NCBI GenBank assembly: GCA_017442185.1
Contig: JAFSAT010000025.1
Location: 1 to 64,000, forward strand
Direction: 5' to 3'
Source of the DNA: Bacteroidaceae bacterium
Lineage (GTDB): Bacteria; Bacteroidota; Bacteroidia; Bacteroidales; Bacteroidaceae
Length of the DNA stretch: 64,000 nucleotides
Under the pieces are notes generated by a model, which saw only the letters and a program-made list of their open reading frames with translations, searched no databases and was not told the DNA's origin. Of this stretch, positions 26,649 to 36,650 are shown one piece after another (the first letter of the stretch is position 1; each line of letters begins with the position of its first letter). Both the position numbers and the translations under genes were made by a program.

Positions 26649-28186
26649 TTATAGTATTAATGTTTGCCACAATATTTACGGGGGTGGCACAAGAGAATAA
26701 GAAAGAGGATAAGAAGGTCAGACTTGTGATTTCCATAAATGTCGACCAAATGCGAAGCGACTTTTTGTACGAATTTGAGGGATTATATACCGACAATGGT
26801 TTTAAACGGCTTATGTCGGGCGGACGTGTCTACTCGAATTCTTATTATGCCTTTGAACAGATAGACCGCGCTTCGGCCACTGCAACCCTTATGACGGGCA
26901 CCAACCCCTATGTGAGTGGAATTGTTGGAGAGCGTTGGCTCGACCGTGGTTCGTTGCGTTTGGTGGGATGTACCGACGATAGCCGTCACAAAGGATTATA
27001 TACAAATGATGCAGTCTCTCCCGCCAAACTGAAATCGTTGACCATTACCGACGAACTTAAACGTGCAACACGCGGTAAGGCACAGGTGTGTGCCATTGCA
27101 CCCGATTGTGATGCCGCAGTGATGTCGGGCGGGCATGCTGCCGATGTTGTATTGTGGAAAAACGATGATACAGGATATTGGTGCAGCTCCTCCTACTATG
27201 GACAGTTCCCACAATGGGCAGCGGACATGAATAAAAAGGTTGTAGGGCGTTCCGCCGATTGGAAACCTTTCTTTCCCACCGAAATGTATCTGAATTATGG
27301 CGAGAAAGCACCAAAAGCATTTAACTACTCTTTTAATGGCTCAAGCGATGTTCGCTCCTACAAAACAAGCGCCTGCATTAACAACGAAATGACCGAGATG
27401 GCAATTGCCTGCCTGAGAAGTGGCAATATGGGTCTCGATGATATAACGGATTTTCTATCGGTGACATACTATGCAGGAAATTTTAATTCCCTGCCAATGG
27501 AAGACCGTCCCATTGAAATTCAAGATATATACACCCGTCTCGATCTTGACATTGCAGCCCTGCTCGACGAGGTTGACAGTCGCATCGGCCTTGAGAATGT
27601 GCTTGTTACATTGGCCTCCACAGGATATATTGTTGAGGGTGAGGATAATGAAGAGCGCTACAATCTGCCCTCGGGATATATACATCTCGACCGCGTCTCG
27701 GCATTGCTGAATGTTTATCTAAGCGCTATATTCGGAAAAGCGCAGTATGTCGAGGGGTATCACAATTCCCAACTTTATATGAACCGTCGTATGATAGAGA
27801 CGCTTAAACTTGATAAGCTTGATGTCATATCGCATGCCGTGGAATTCCTCAAAAGCATTGAAGGGGTTGAGGATGTATTTACGATATATCGCCTTGGCGG
27901 TCTGCTAAGTCCCGAAATGCAGTATGTCAAGAATGGCTACAATGCCAACTGCTCGGGTGATATTTGGTTGCGTTTGATGCCCGGGTGGAAGATGGCCAAG
28001 GATATAGCCTCGGCCTCTAATCTGGTGCGTCGCAGTTCGGTTTTCTTCCCCATGATAATGTTTGGCGGAGGCGTAAAGCAAGGTGTTGTTGAAACTATGA
28101 CTCCCGCCGGCATAATGGCGCCGGAGATTGCACGCATACTGCGCATAAGGCGTCCCAACGATAACTGTTTGAGAATGTTCCAATGA
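26633..28186 (+). CDS. Alkaline phosphatase superfamily protein, probable pseudoenzyme
   Basis: A 517-residue exported protein (signal peptide to about residue 19, VAQ) of the PafA/type I phosphodiesterase family. The first metal ligand is kept: Asp38 in INVDQMRSD. The nucleophile position appears to be Ser81 in IDRASATATLMTG instead of the usual Thr. The later ligands are lost: the DYVGH-type site reads TYYAGN (about residue 283), the DH pair reads ASTG in LASTGYIVEG, and the final His before FGGG reads FF (SSVFFPMIMFGGG). It is therefore predicted not to bind the two zinc ions. Coupled to lnb by a 16-base overlap; convergent with manC. Confidence 0.8.
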   Translation: MRIRLIIVLMFATIFTGVAQENKKEDKKVRLVISINVDQMRSDFLYEFEGLYTDNGFKRLMSGGRVYSNSYYAFEQIDRASATATLMTGTNPYVSGIVGERWLDRGSLRLVGCTDDSRHKGLYTNDAVSPAKLKSLTITDELKRATRGKAQVCAIAPDCDAAVMSGGHAADVVLWKNDDTGYWCSSSYYGQFPQWAADMNKKVVGRSADWKPFFPTEMYLNYGEKAPKAFNYSFNGSSDVRSYKTSACINNEMTEMAIACLRSGNMGLDDITDFLSVTYYAGNFNSLPMEDRPIEIQDIYTRLDLDIAALLDEVDSRIGLENVLVTLASTGYIVEGEDNEERYNLPSGYIHLDRVSALLNVYLSAIFGKAQYVEGYHNSQLYMNRRMIETLKLDKLDVISHAVEFLKSIEGVEDVFTIYRLGGLLSPEMQYVKNGYNANCSGDIWLRLMPGWKMAKDIASASNLVRRSSVFFPMIMFGGGVKQGVVETMTPAGIMAPEIARILRIRRPNDNCLRMFQ

Positions 28187-28200
28187 TGACATTGGAACAT
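28175..28200. terminator. Short hairpin between convergent genes
   Basis: ATGTTCCAATG (28175-28185) pairs perfectly with CATTGGAACAT (28190-28200) across a 4-base loop. The hairpin contains the stop codon of the phosphatase-like gene and lies one base before the manC stop. There is no long T run, so termination would be weak. Confidence 0.45.
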
Positions 28201-28201
28201 T

Positions 28202-29263
28202 TCACTTGTCGGAGAAATCTTTTATTCGTCCCTCCTCGGGAATCTTACATATCAGCAGTTCGTCATTCTGTTCGGCAACAATGCAGTCGTCCAGCCCTAT
28301 GAGCACTACACGCTTGTTCTCTGTGGTGTGTACTATGCAGTTGTGTGTTTCGCACATTTCAACATTTTTCCCTATTATGGCATTTCCGTTGAGGTCGTGT
28401 GCCAGGCGCGAATATAATGAACCCCATGTGCCAAGGTCGCTCCAACCAAAGTCGGCGGGAAATACGAAAATCTCTTCGGCACGCTCCAGAATGGCATAAT
28501 CCACAGAGATATTTCTACATTCGGGGAATTTTTCATCTATTGCGCTTTGCTCCTCTTGCGTATAATATACGGGCAACAGAGATTCAAAGATGTTTGCTAT
28601 TGGCGATTGATATACACGAAAGGCATTTACAATTGTTTGCACATTCCAAATGAATATTCCTGAATTCCAATAGAAATTGTTTTTTGTGATATAGGCTTTG
28701 GCTGTATCAAGGTCGGGTTTTTCTTTGAAAGAATCCACACGAAAAACCTCTTTATTTGACAGAGTGGAATTGCCCAGCACCGCTTCGATATATCCGTAAC
28801 CGGTCTCGGGACGGGTGGGCTTTATGCCGAGCGTAAGTATTGCGTCGGAGTCGGCCACGAATTTCAGTGACGAGTTTATCACTCTGCGAAATTCTACGGT
28901 GTCCGATACAAAATGGTCGCTTGGAGTAACCACCATATTTGCATGCATATCTTTTTTCTTTATTTTCCATGCTGCGTATGCAATGCAGGGGGCTGTGTTT
29001 CTGCGACAAGGCTCCAGCAATATATTCTCCTCGGGAATCATGGGAAGTTGCTCTTTTACCATTGAGGCATACTTTGCCGATGTAAGTACCCAGATATTCT
29101 CTTTCGGACAAATGTCTCCGAAGCGCTCGGCTGTCAATTGCAGCAATGTCTTGCCGCATCCCAATACGTCGATAAACTGTTTGGGCTTGTTCGATGTGCT
29201 TATAGGCCAAAAACGGCTGCCTATACCACCGGCCATTATCACTAGATGATTCGAACTTTTCAT
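28202..29263 (-). CDS. manC: Mannose-1-phosphate guanylyltransferase
   Basis: This cytosolic enzyme makes GDP-mannose from mannose-1-phosphate and GTP, feeding capsule, O-antigen and GDP-fucose synthesis. The 353-residue protein is the short form without the isomerase domain. It has the nucleotidyltransferase signature IMAGGIGSRFWPIST at residues 9-23 with KPKQFID, VTPSDHFV near 114 and the FKEKPD motif near residue 180. The C-terminus has a left-handed-helix-like segment (IGKNVEMCETHNCIVHTTEN). It stands alone, convergent with the phosphatase-like gene. A TACATTCG sequence at 29364-29357 may be its -7 box. Confidence 0.94.
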   Translation of the reverse strand: MKSSNHLVIMAGGIGSRFWPISTSNKPKQFIDVLGCGKTLLQLTAERFGDICPKENIWVLTSAKYASMVKEQLPMIPEENILLEPCRRNTAPCIAYAAWKIKKKDMHANMVVTPSDHFVSDTVEFRRVINSSLKFVADSDAILTLGIKPTRPETGYGYIEAVLGNSTLSNKEVFRVDSFKEKPDLDTAKAYITKNNFYWNSGIFIWNVQTIVNAFRVYQSPIANIFESLLPVYYTQEEQSAIDEKFPECRNISVDYAILERAEEIFVFPADFGWSDLGTWGSLYSRLAHDLNGNAIIGKNVEMCETHNCIVHTTENKRVVLIGLDDCIVAEQNDELLICKIPEEGRIKDFSDK

Positions 29264-29433
29264 TTGGGTAATATTTTATTAAGTTTTGCTCAGAATTTGT
29301 TATACGGTATCACAACTTTTTCAGATACCTGATGTGTTTTTGTTTATTCTTGTCTGCGAATGTAGTGAAAAAACTGTAAACTTAAATGTCGTTTCCATGA
29401 AAATTATCAGCTGCTGAGTATAAATTGTGGGTA

Positions 29434-31758
29434 TCAGAACGGATAACCTATGGCAAAGTGCCATGCAAAGGCATCGCCAAAGTCGGGCAAATTAAAATAT
29501 CCGCTCTTGCCTGTGTTGTAGGGAGCGTGCAGCGCATAGCCGAAGTCTAGGCGCAGAACCATGAATTCAAGGTCGTAACGTATGCCCACACCTGTGTTCA
29601 GTGCTATCTGACGTGCAAAATTCTTTAAACTGAATTCTCCTCCCGGGCGGCTGTCGTCTTTTTCTATCAGCCATATATTACCTGCATCGGCAAACAGTGC
29701 ACCATACAGGTTGCCAAATAGTCCGAAGCGATATTCCACATTTGCTTCGAGTTTCAACGTACCTGTTTCGTCCAGATACGAGTATCGTGTCTCTTTTGCC
29801 GGATGATAGTTGCCCGGGCCGATGGAGCGCACCGTGAATCCGCGCAGGCTGTTGGCTCCTCCTATGTAGAATTGTTCACTGTAAGGTGCATACTCTGAAT
29901 TGCCGTAGCTCTTGATGATGCCTGCCATCAGACGGGTGGCTATGTGGTTTTTGCTGTTTATTTTGTAGAGCTGGCGCAGTTCGGCTGTGAGCTTGAGGAA
30001 TTGTGCATAGGGGTTGTTAAATAGATTTTTGTCTTTTTCGTCCCATTTATCTCCGAACGCCATGAATACAAGCGAGGTTATGTTTCCCGATGATGTTGCC
30101 GACACTTCTAAATGGGTTTTATTGCGGTGGCGTGTGGCTGTGTTGTCATACGTGAATGTATATTGCATTGCCGGTATAAATTGGTTGCGGAAACTATGTG
30201 ATATGGAGGGATTTTCGGCAGCTATCGAGTCGAATTTGGCTGTTGTACGTTGCAGCATGTCATAGGTCAGACGGAAGGGGGTGACGGTGTGTGTGGTGGT
30301 GCGCTTGGAGTAGATGTCGTATTTAACCTCTCCTCCCACGTGCACCATCTTGAAGAATCCCGAGCGGTTCATCTGGTCGCCATAAATGCGCAGGGTGGTG
30401 GTGGCTGGGAAGCGCAGATATTTTCGTTGTATCAGTGGAAAGAATAGACGGGGAAAGGTGAGTGTAACGTCGCTGCCTATTTCCCATGAATTTATTACGG
30501 CTTGTCGCCCTTTCAGGCTGCCGTCGGTCTGCCATTCGTATGAGCCTTGAAGGGTGAGCTTGAGAATCTCTCCGCCACGGAACAGATTGTTTCTCGATAG
30601 GCTTATCTTGCTTCCCGGGCCTATCTGACTGTTGCTCTTTGACGTTGCATTCAGCTCAAAGGTAAAGTAGTAGGGCTTGTCGAGCTGTGCTGTTACGTTC
30701 ATATCAATAGTGTCATTCTCGGGGCGTGGTGTGAATGAAAAGTTTACGCTGCTGAATATGTTCATCTGGCTCAAACGTTGCAGCGATAGCTGCTGTGCCT
30801 CCTGTGAGTAGTAATTTCCTTTGCGCAGAAATATGTTGCGCATTATGGCTCCGGGACGCACAGGAGGTTTCTCGCCTGTGTATATGTAGCTGAAATTACG
30901 GCGGTGCAGTGTGTCGGTGGTGAACCTGCCGTTTCGTATCATGGAGCTTATATTATTGTTAATTATGCGTATGTTTACATTTCCTATCGTGTAGGGGCGT
31001 TTTATGTGTGTGGCAAGGCCTTTTACCGGTTGTACTCTAAGATCGGTTTTGCCGGGTTTGTTTATTGTGTCGGCCAAAAAGTCAATGTATCCTGTTTGGC
31101 TGTAATAGTAACCGTTGTTGCGCAGAAGGGTGTTCAAGCGCTCGCGTTCGCCGCTGAGATTCTGTACGCTGAATTGTTCTCCGCTCTTTAGCAGACGCTC
31201 TTTCCAAGTGGCGGCAATAAGGCTGTCGGCGCGTGGCGTGAATCCTGTATAGGCGATGCTGTCGTAGCTGTATGGCTCATGCAGGGTCACTTTGTATCTT
31301 ATGCTTGCCTTTTTGGGATTTTTTTTGTTTGTTATAACTTCTGATGTTACTTTTCCATGAAAATATCCGTAATAATCGAGTACATTGGTGGCCACTTGTG
31401 CTCGCAGTTCGGGATTAACTTGGGAAATAAGCACCGGTGACGAAGCAAAATTCCTGAAGAACCACTGTCCTATTTTGCTTTTACTGTTGTAAAAGGCGTT
31501 GTACCACCATAGACCGAAAGGGATGCTCTTGAGGCTGGAGCTTCCGGCAATGGAGGCGTTGGGGGCGACGCTCAGTGCTGCTTCAATTTCACTGATTGCT
31601 GTTTCGCCCACGGGCGACGAGGCATACTTCTTTTTTCCGATGAACTCTATTTTGTCTATGCCGGTATAAAGCTGCTCGCCATCGCCTATGTGCTTTGTTG
31701 TCGAGCATGAACACAGCACAAGCAGTATCACTGTAATATATGCCTCTGTTTTTTTCAT
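29434..31758 (-). CDS. BamA/TamA family outer membrane protein
   Basis: A 774-residue Omp85-family protein. After a lipoprotein-type signal (VLCSC, Cys near residue 18) come POTRA-like segments to about residue 330, and a 16-strand barrel (bacterial surface antigen domain) from about residue 400. The barrel has LRGFTVRSIGPG near residue 645, which contains the conserved RGF motif of the L6 lid loop, and ends FAWHFAIGYPF with a terminal Phe. Its start overlaps the tamB stop by four bases (ATGA), so it is the TamA partner that helps move proteins or lipids between membranes. The predicted lipid anchor is unusual for an Omp85 protein, though I recall it from other Bacteroidales. Confidence 0.9.
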   Translation of the reverse strand: MKKTEAYITVILLVLCSCSTTKHIGDGEQLYTGIDKIEFIGKKKYASSPVGETAISEIEAALSVAPNASIAGSSSLKSIPFGLWWYNAFYNSKSKIGQWFFRNFASSPVLISQVNPELRAQVATNVLDYYGYFHGKVTSEVITNKKNPKKASIRYKVTLHEPYSYDSIAYTGFTPRADSLIAATWKERLLKSGEQFSVQNLSGERERLNTLLRNNGYYYSQTGYIDFLADTINKPGKTDLRVQPVKGLATHIKRPYTIGNVNIRIINNNISSMIRNGRFTTDTLHRRNFSYIYTGEKPPVRPGAIMRNIFLRKGNYYSQEAQQLSLQRLSQMNIFSSVNFSFTPRPENDTIDMNVTAQLDKPYYFTFELNATSKSNSQIGPGSKISLSRNNLFRGGEILKLTLQGSYEWQTDGSLKGRQAVINSWEIGSDVTLTFPRLFFPLIQRKYLRFPATTTLRIYGDQMNRSGFFKMVHVGGEVKYDIYSKRTTTHTVTPFRLTYDMLQRTTAKFDSIAAENPSISHSFRNQFIPAMQYTFTYDNTATRHRNKTHLEVSATSSGNITSLVFMAFGDKWDEKDKNLFNNPYAQFLKLTAELRQLYKINSKNHIATRLMAGIIKSYGNSEYAPYSEQFYIGGANSLRGFTVRSIGPGNYHPAKETRYSYLDETGTLKLEANVEYRFGLFGNLYGALFADAGNIWLIEKDDSRPGGEFSLKNFARQIALNTGVGIRYDLEFMVLRLDFGYALHAPYNTGKSGYFNLPDFGDAFAWHFAIGYPF

Positions 31759-34700
31759 CTGTCGATGTTGTTTCTGTTATCCTCGGATTTATTTTGGCGA
31801 GGAGTAATTATAAGTTCTTCGCTATCGTCTTTTTTGCGGATAATAAGCAGTTCGTTCAAATTGTCGAGCTTGCGTTTATATACATAACCCACACCTGTCT
31901 CGATTATTTCGCCTTCGAGTATCGACTCGTAGTTTTTATCGTAGAAAAGACGAAGATAGCGATTGCCGGCTTCGTTTATTTTCCACTCCAAAGATACGTT
32001 GTTTATAAAACTGTCATTCTGTTTTTGAACGTCGCCGCTGTTTACTTCGCCGCCTATTATTACCGTAAGGCGGTCGTTCCAAAAGCGTTTGGCAAAGCTG
32101 AATGAGTAGTTTTTGTATGTTCCGCCTGTCTCGGAATTTTCGACGTCGGTGATTCCCACATTTATGTCGACACTCTTCATCGCATCGCCGGCTATGTCGT
32201 TTATCGTGGCATCGAGGAACGAACTTAGGGCGCTCGAAACGGTTATTCCGCCGTTGTTGCCTATGTAGGCTCCTGTGATGAGCATTGTGACAGCATATTT
32301 GTTCATTGTCTCTTTGTCGAGAGCGTTCAGCTCACTCTGAACTTGTGCATTGTCGGGTGCCGAGAGTATGAAGCTGATGCCCATGTCGTCGAGAGTGTTT
32401 GTGAGTACCACGCCCACATTGAAGGTGACAGCCTGTGAACTTCCGTCCTCCATTGTCACTGATGTGGATGTTCGTTCAAGGGCGGTGATTTCGAGTGTGG
32501 GATTCATCATATTGCCGGTCCAGTTTACATAGCTTCCCTCGCTTATGTTAAGGGTTTTAAGTGGTATGATGGGCAGGGCATATTTCAGTTGGCCGTTGTT
32601 CAGCGTGTAGCGTCCTGTAAGTCCGAGCCCGGCTTCGCTGCTGTATGTCATATTTAGGTTTCCGCCACCCTGCAATTCTATATAGCTTTTGCGCTCAATG
32701 TCAAAGTCGGCATTGATGCGTGCTGCTTCCTCTATATCTATGCGCATGTTCATTGTCAGATTGCCGAAGTCTGCTTTTTTCTCCTCTTTTTTTGCCATCT
32801 GTGTGGTGTCGGCAAAATTCACAAATTGCACAAGCCCGTCTAATTCGTTGTCGGCACTCAGAGGTGTTTCGTTCATCACGTAGGTGATGTCGCTTTTTCC
32901 GAGCATGGTTGCCGAACCGTTCATTTGCAGTGCGTTTATGGGGCCGCGCAGCATCGAATTTAAATTGAGGAATAGGCGACCATATAGCATTGATTTGTTG
33001 TTTCGGCGGGCATTTACAAGTTCATAGTCTTTGGCTCTCATGCTTAAATCGAAGTATGGATACTTCAGGTTTCTTAAATCTATGGTACCGTTTACTTGGA
33101 AAGGAGCCTTGCCATGAGCATATATATCGAAATTATCGAATGTCAGTTTATTGTCTACGATATCTATTGCTCCGTCTTTAAGATGAAGCCGGGTTCCGAA
33201 CATCGGTGCATGGGCATAAACCGAATCGAATTTTATTGAACCGTTGGCCTCTGCATTGTCAATAGGCCCTGTGACGGCAAGTTTGCCGTCAATGTAACCG
33301 TCAAGTTCTAATCCGCTGTTGTTCAGGAATGCATCTGATAGTTGCAGCGGAAAGCGCATAATGTCTGCTTGTGCTTTTATGTCTGGTCGTATGCTGTCGC
33401 TGTGGTAGTCGCCATATATGTTCAGTATATATTTGTCGTTGTGCCAAAGGCCTATATCCAAATAATGTTTTTTGTTGTTTTTGGGGAAATAGGCAATCTC
33501 TATTGTTTCGTTGCCTATCTGATTCCCTTCGTAATGAACATTGTTGCCGTGAATGTCGCTGCTGAGCATTATGTCGTTGCCATTGTCGCGATAATGTAGA
33601 TCCATATTCAGTGTTCCTGCCATGTCAGGGGCATACGGGATGGTGGCTGATGCTGTTTTCAGGTCTATATTAAAAAGCTCAAGGCTGATGTCGCGCAGTT
33701 GTGTGGTATCTTTGCTGCTGTATATGCGCAGTCCCGAATTTATTGTGTCTTTTAATTCAACATCGGCTCTTACGGCCAACTTTTTCCCTAATGTAATGTA
33801 GTTGTTTTTGTTGAATGTGAAGGGGCGGTTGAATAGTGTAGCCTCGGGGCTGAAGTGCATATGAAGCTCCTTGGGCATGAGCAATGTGTTGAGCTTGATG
33901 CGTGCTCCCACATTGTCGTTGTTGTCGCGGAATATAAAGTTTGTTGTCAGACTGTCGTTGTGCAGATTGCCGAACAGTGCTGAGTAGAACTTTAGATTTT
34001 TGCGTGCAGGGTCTAATGAACGTGTGCGTACGCCTGCAAAATATCTCAGTTTCTCATCTTTTTGACGCAACGAAAAATGTATGGTGTCAAGTTGTATATC
34101 TCCTCTTTTCAGGTTGTATATACCGCCGCGACCGTTGATTCCGGCAAGGCTGTCGATTGACAGTCTGAGGTCAAAATTGTTAAATTCTACTTGATTGAAT
34201 CTTAGGAAGTTTGCAAGAATGTTATTCTGTCCGCAATCAATGTCGAGCGTCAGTGTAGGAATCTTCTTTTTATAATCTTGAATATAGTACAGGGTCTTTG
34301 GGCTTGTGGCTGCTTCGGCATACAGGGTGGCAAGGTTGTTGAACGATTCGAGCATCGTGGTGTAACCTGTGTCGAGCGTTCCATCTATCTTAAGGTCTCC
34401 GGTTGTTGCCTTTATGTAGGATGTGTCGGGCGAAGTGTAGGCGCTTAGTTCGAGCCTTGCCGGTGTGAATGTCTTTCTCTTTGTTATCAGCCTGAAGTTG
34501 TCGCCGTTTATTGTGGCGCAGTGTGTTTGTTTCAAATCTGTGAACAGTTTGGCATTTATGGTGAGTGCAGCATCTAATTCCGCCTTTGTCAGCCCCATGC
34601 TTTGCAGATTCGCTTTTGTCACTATCAGTTGCGAACTGTTGCTTATGGCAATGCTGTCGAGACGGGTTTGTGCTCTGAATGTCATTTGAAGGGTGGGTGA

Positions 34701-36407
34701 GAGGGTGTTTATCTGAACATTCGAGGTGTTGTTGTATTGTGTGGCTGCTAAATGTATTCCTTGCAGGAATATGCTGTCGTATCGCAGTGTGTCGATGCGC
34801 AGGTTGCAATTATATTGTGTGGTGCTGTCAAGTGGGTTCAAGCCTGTTCCTTGCACATTCAGCCACATGGTCAGCTCCTTTAACGGTATGTCGGGGAGTA
34901 TGTCGGAGATGTCGAGGCGTTTCACTCTCAGACGGGCGTTGTAACTGTTGTCTGCAATGTTGTAGTTTGCTCTGAGGGCTGTGCGTCCTTTTTTGCTGCG
35001 TGCACGCAATGCCAAGCTGCACAGTTTCTGCTCTATGGAGGCTGTTCCTTGCAAACGCAGCGGCTGTGGTGCAAGGCTGTCGGTGTCGGCGGCTTTGTTT
35101 ATTATATTGCCAAGGTCGTATATATCTCCGTTTATATGAGCGTTTGCTCTTAACAGGTTGGAATTGTGCAGATTATACGCTGTGCCACCCAAGCCTATGT
35201 TTGTCAGTCCGGGTACGTTAACATTCAACGTATCAAGATGTATGGTGTTTAAGTTGCCATGCAATTGCATTTGCACATTCATCATGGAATCGGGCAGAGT
35301 GTGAAGTTGGTTGTAGAGCGAGGTTTTAAGAAATTTTCTAAGGTCGCGCTTGTCGAGATGTATGTCAAGTGTACCGTACATTCTGCCGGCCTCTTCTCCT
35401 TTCAGCATAGACAACGGCATTGTGCCCGATGCTGAAATGTTAGTGCCGTGTGCTGTGCTCAATGTTAATGTCTGCAGATTTAGAGCTGTGCTGTTCGAGC
35501 TTAGTATGATGCGGCCTTTGTTTATGTTCATTCCGTTCTTCTGCATCATGGTAAGACTTTTTATCTCGGCGTTTAGCTCTTGGGCCGAGTATCTTATGGC
35601 TCCTGTCTCAATATCTATATTGTCGATGTGTTGATGGTCGAGTGGGGCAACGCTGTCGCTTTGTGTGCCGCGGTCGTAGTATATGCGGCTGTCTTTCAGT
35701 CGCATGTTTTTCAGTTTGAATGCTCCTGTTGCAAGGTCTATGTCGGCCCCTCGCAGTGTCATGCGGTCTATTACCGATGTAAGTGCTATGCTGTCTGTGG
35801 GCATACTGATGTCTATTTTTATGTTGCGTATGCCGGTACGATGCACTCCTACTGTCCAGTCGATGGGAGTCGTGGTGCTATCCTCCTCTTGCGGTTTAAT
35901 CTCTGCCGTAATATCTGCGTGTGTGTCTACAATGTGCAGATGGCGTATCATGGCTCTTTTTGCATCAAGGTCGATGTTTCGTATGGTGATTCTGAAGTGT
36001 CCTATCTTGCCGTTGATGTGAACCCCGTCTATGATATCTTGTGAATTTACCAAAGTGTTATCAACAGATATGTAGTTTACTTCTACTTCGCCTTTTAGAA
36101 GCGGCAAGGTGTTTATGTCTATCTCAATTTGTTTGCCGTCGAGAATAGCGCTGTCGCCTTTTGAAATATTAAAATCGTCAATTGTTATCCTGAACGGAAA
36201 TTTCAGATGGAATCTTCCTATACTTATGTCAAACCCTGTTTTTTCGCTTGCCATCTGGCACACCTTATCCACTGCATATTCCTGAATGGGAGGAAGATAC
36301 AGTGCAACCACTAACAGCCACAAGAGTATTATCGGGCATAATATTATGGTTGTGATAAACCTGAGAAATCGGCCTATGGGCCCTCTTCTTTCCGCTTGTC
36401 GGTTCAT
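31755..36407 (-). CDS. tamB: Translocation/assembly module TamB (AsmA-like bridge protein)
   Basis: A 1550-residue protein anchored in the inner membrane by one helix at about residues 14-36 (FLRFITTIILCPIILLWLL). The body is a long series of short beta strands, as expected of the hydrophobic groove of TamB/AsmA-type lipid-transfer bridges. The C-terminal DUF490 domain lies from about residue 1180 to 1500, ending near the conserved region with FAKRFWNDRLTVIIGGEVN. TamB spans the periplasm and works with TamA, probably carrying phospholipids to the outer membrane. It precedes and overlaps the TamA-like gene. A TATTTTTG -7 box lies 8 bases upstream of the ATG. The acidic/Lys-rich tail (KKDDSEELI) is poorly conserved. 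Confidence 0.93.
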   Translation of the reverse strand: MNRQAERRGPIGRFLRFITTIILCPIILLWLLVVALYLPPIQEYAVDKVCQMASEKTGFDISIGRFHLKFPFRITIDDFNISKGDSAILDGKQIEIDINTLPLLKGEVEVNYISVDNTLVNSQDIIDGVHINGKIGHFRITIRNIDLDAKRAMIRHLHIVDTHADITAEIKPQEEDSTTTPIDWTVGVHRTGIRNIKIDISMPTDSIALTSVIDRMTLRGADIDLATGAFKLKNMRLKDSRIYYDRGTQSDSVAPLDHQHIDNIDIETGAIRYSAQELNAEIKSLTMMQKNGMNINKGRIILSSNSTALNLQTLTLSTAHGTNISASGTMPLSMLKGEEAGRMYGTLDIHLDKRDLRKFLKTSLYNQLHTLPDSMMNVQMQLHGNLNTIHLDTLNVNVPGLTNIGLGGTAYNLHNSNLLRANAHINGDIYDLGNIINKAADTDSLAPQPLRLQGTASIEQKLCSLALRARSKKGRTALRANYNIADNSYNARLRVKRLDISDILPDIPLKELTMWLNVQGTGLNPLDSTTQYNCNLRIDTLRYDSIFLQGIHLAATQYNNTSNVQINTLSPTLQMTFRAQTRLDSIAISNSSQLIVTKANLQSMGLTKAELDAALTINAKLFTDLKQTHCATINGDNFRLITKRKTFTPARLELSAYTSPDTSYIKATTGDLKIDGTLDTGYTTMLESFNNLATLYAEAATSPKTLYYIQDYKKKIPTLTLDIDCGQNNILANFLRFNQVEFNNFDLRLSIDSLAGINGRGGIYNLKRGDIQLDTIHFSLRQKDEKLRYFAGVRTRSLDPARKNLKFYSALFGNLHNDSLTTNFIFRDNNDNVGARIKLNTLLMPKELHMHFSPEATLFNRPFTFNKNNYITLGKKLAVRADVELKDTINSGLRIYSSKDTTQLRDISLELFNIDLKTASATIPYAPDMAGTLNMDLHYRDNGNDIMLSSDIHGNNVHYEGNQIGNETIEIAYFPKNNKKHYLDIGLWHNDKYILNIYGDYHSDSIRPDIKAQADIMRFPLQLSDAFLNNSGLELDGYIDGKLAVTGPIDNAEANGSIKFDSVYAHAPMFGTRLHLKDGAIDIVDNKLTFDNFDIYAHGKAPFQVNGTIDLRNLKYPYFDLSMRAKDYELVNARRNNKSMLYGRLFLNLNSMLRGPINALQMNGSATMLGKSDITYVMNETPLSADNELDGLVQFVNFADTTQMAKKEEKKADFGNLTMNMRIDIEEAARINADFDIERKSYIELQGGGNLNMTYSSEAGLGLTGRYTLNNGQLKYALPIIPLKTLNISEGSYVNWTGNMMNPTLEITALERTSTSVTMEDGSSQAVTFNVGVVLTNTLDDMGISFILSAPDNAQVQSELNALDKETMNKYAVTMLITGAYIGNNGGITVSSALSSFLDATINDIAGDAMKSVDINVGITDVENSETGGTYKNYSFSFAKRFWNDRLTVIIGGEVNSGDVQKQNDSFINNVSLEWKINEAGNRYLRLFYDKNYESILEGEIIETGVGYVYKRKLDNLNELLIIRKKDDSEELIITPRQNKSEDNRNNIDR

Positions 36408-36414
36408 GATTCTG

Positions 36415-36422
36415 CAAAAATA
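36415..36422 (-). promoter_or_regulatory. Possible -7 box for tamB-tamA
   Basis: TATTTTTG on the minus strand fits TAnnTTTG but ends only 8 bases before the tamB ATG, which would give a leaderless or nearly leaderless mRNA. A distal start or another upstream promoter is possible. Confidence 0.3.
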
Positions 36423-36543
36423 ACCAAAAAACAGCTATGCGCCCTGAAAAAAAAGAATAAACATTCTAAAAAAGAACTATAAAAAATCCAAGGACATAAA
36501 TTTAAACAGTTTATTGGTGATTGTAAAAATATATAATCTCACA

Positions 36544-36577
36544 GTTGCGCTTCTCTCATATTTTTATATTAAATTCG
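36544..36577 (+). promoter_or_regulatory. Possible promoter for prmA
   Basis: GTTG at 36544-36547 and TAAATTCG at 36570-36577 with a 22-base spacer resemble the -33/-7 pair. Leader about 67 bases. The spacer is slightly long. Confidence 0.4.
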
Positions 36578-36650
36578 CCGCATAGAAATTTTAACAGGTT
36601 CATCGGGCTTGTCGTATATTATAACAAATTTACAATACATAGTTTACAAT

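Noticed and set aside
36609-36650. A TTG start 14 codons upstream of the prmA ATG
   Set aside because: The extension is hydrophobic and unlike the PrmA start; the ATG at 36651 fits the family.
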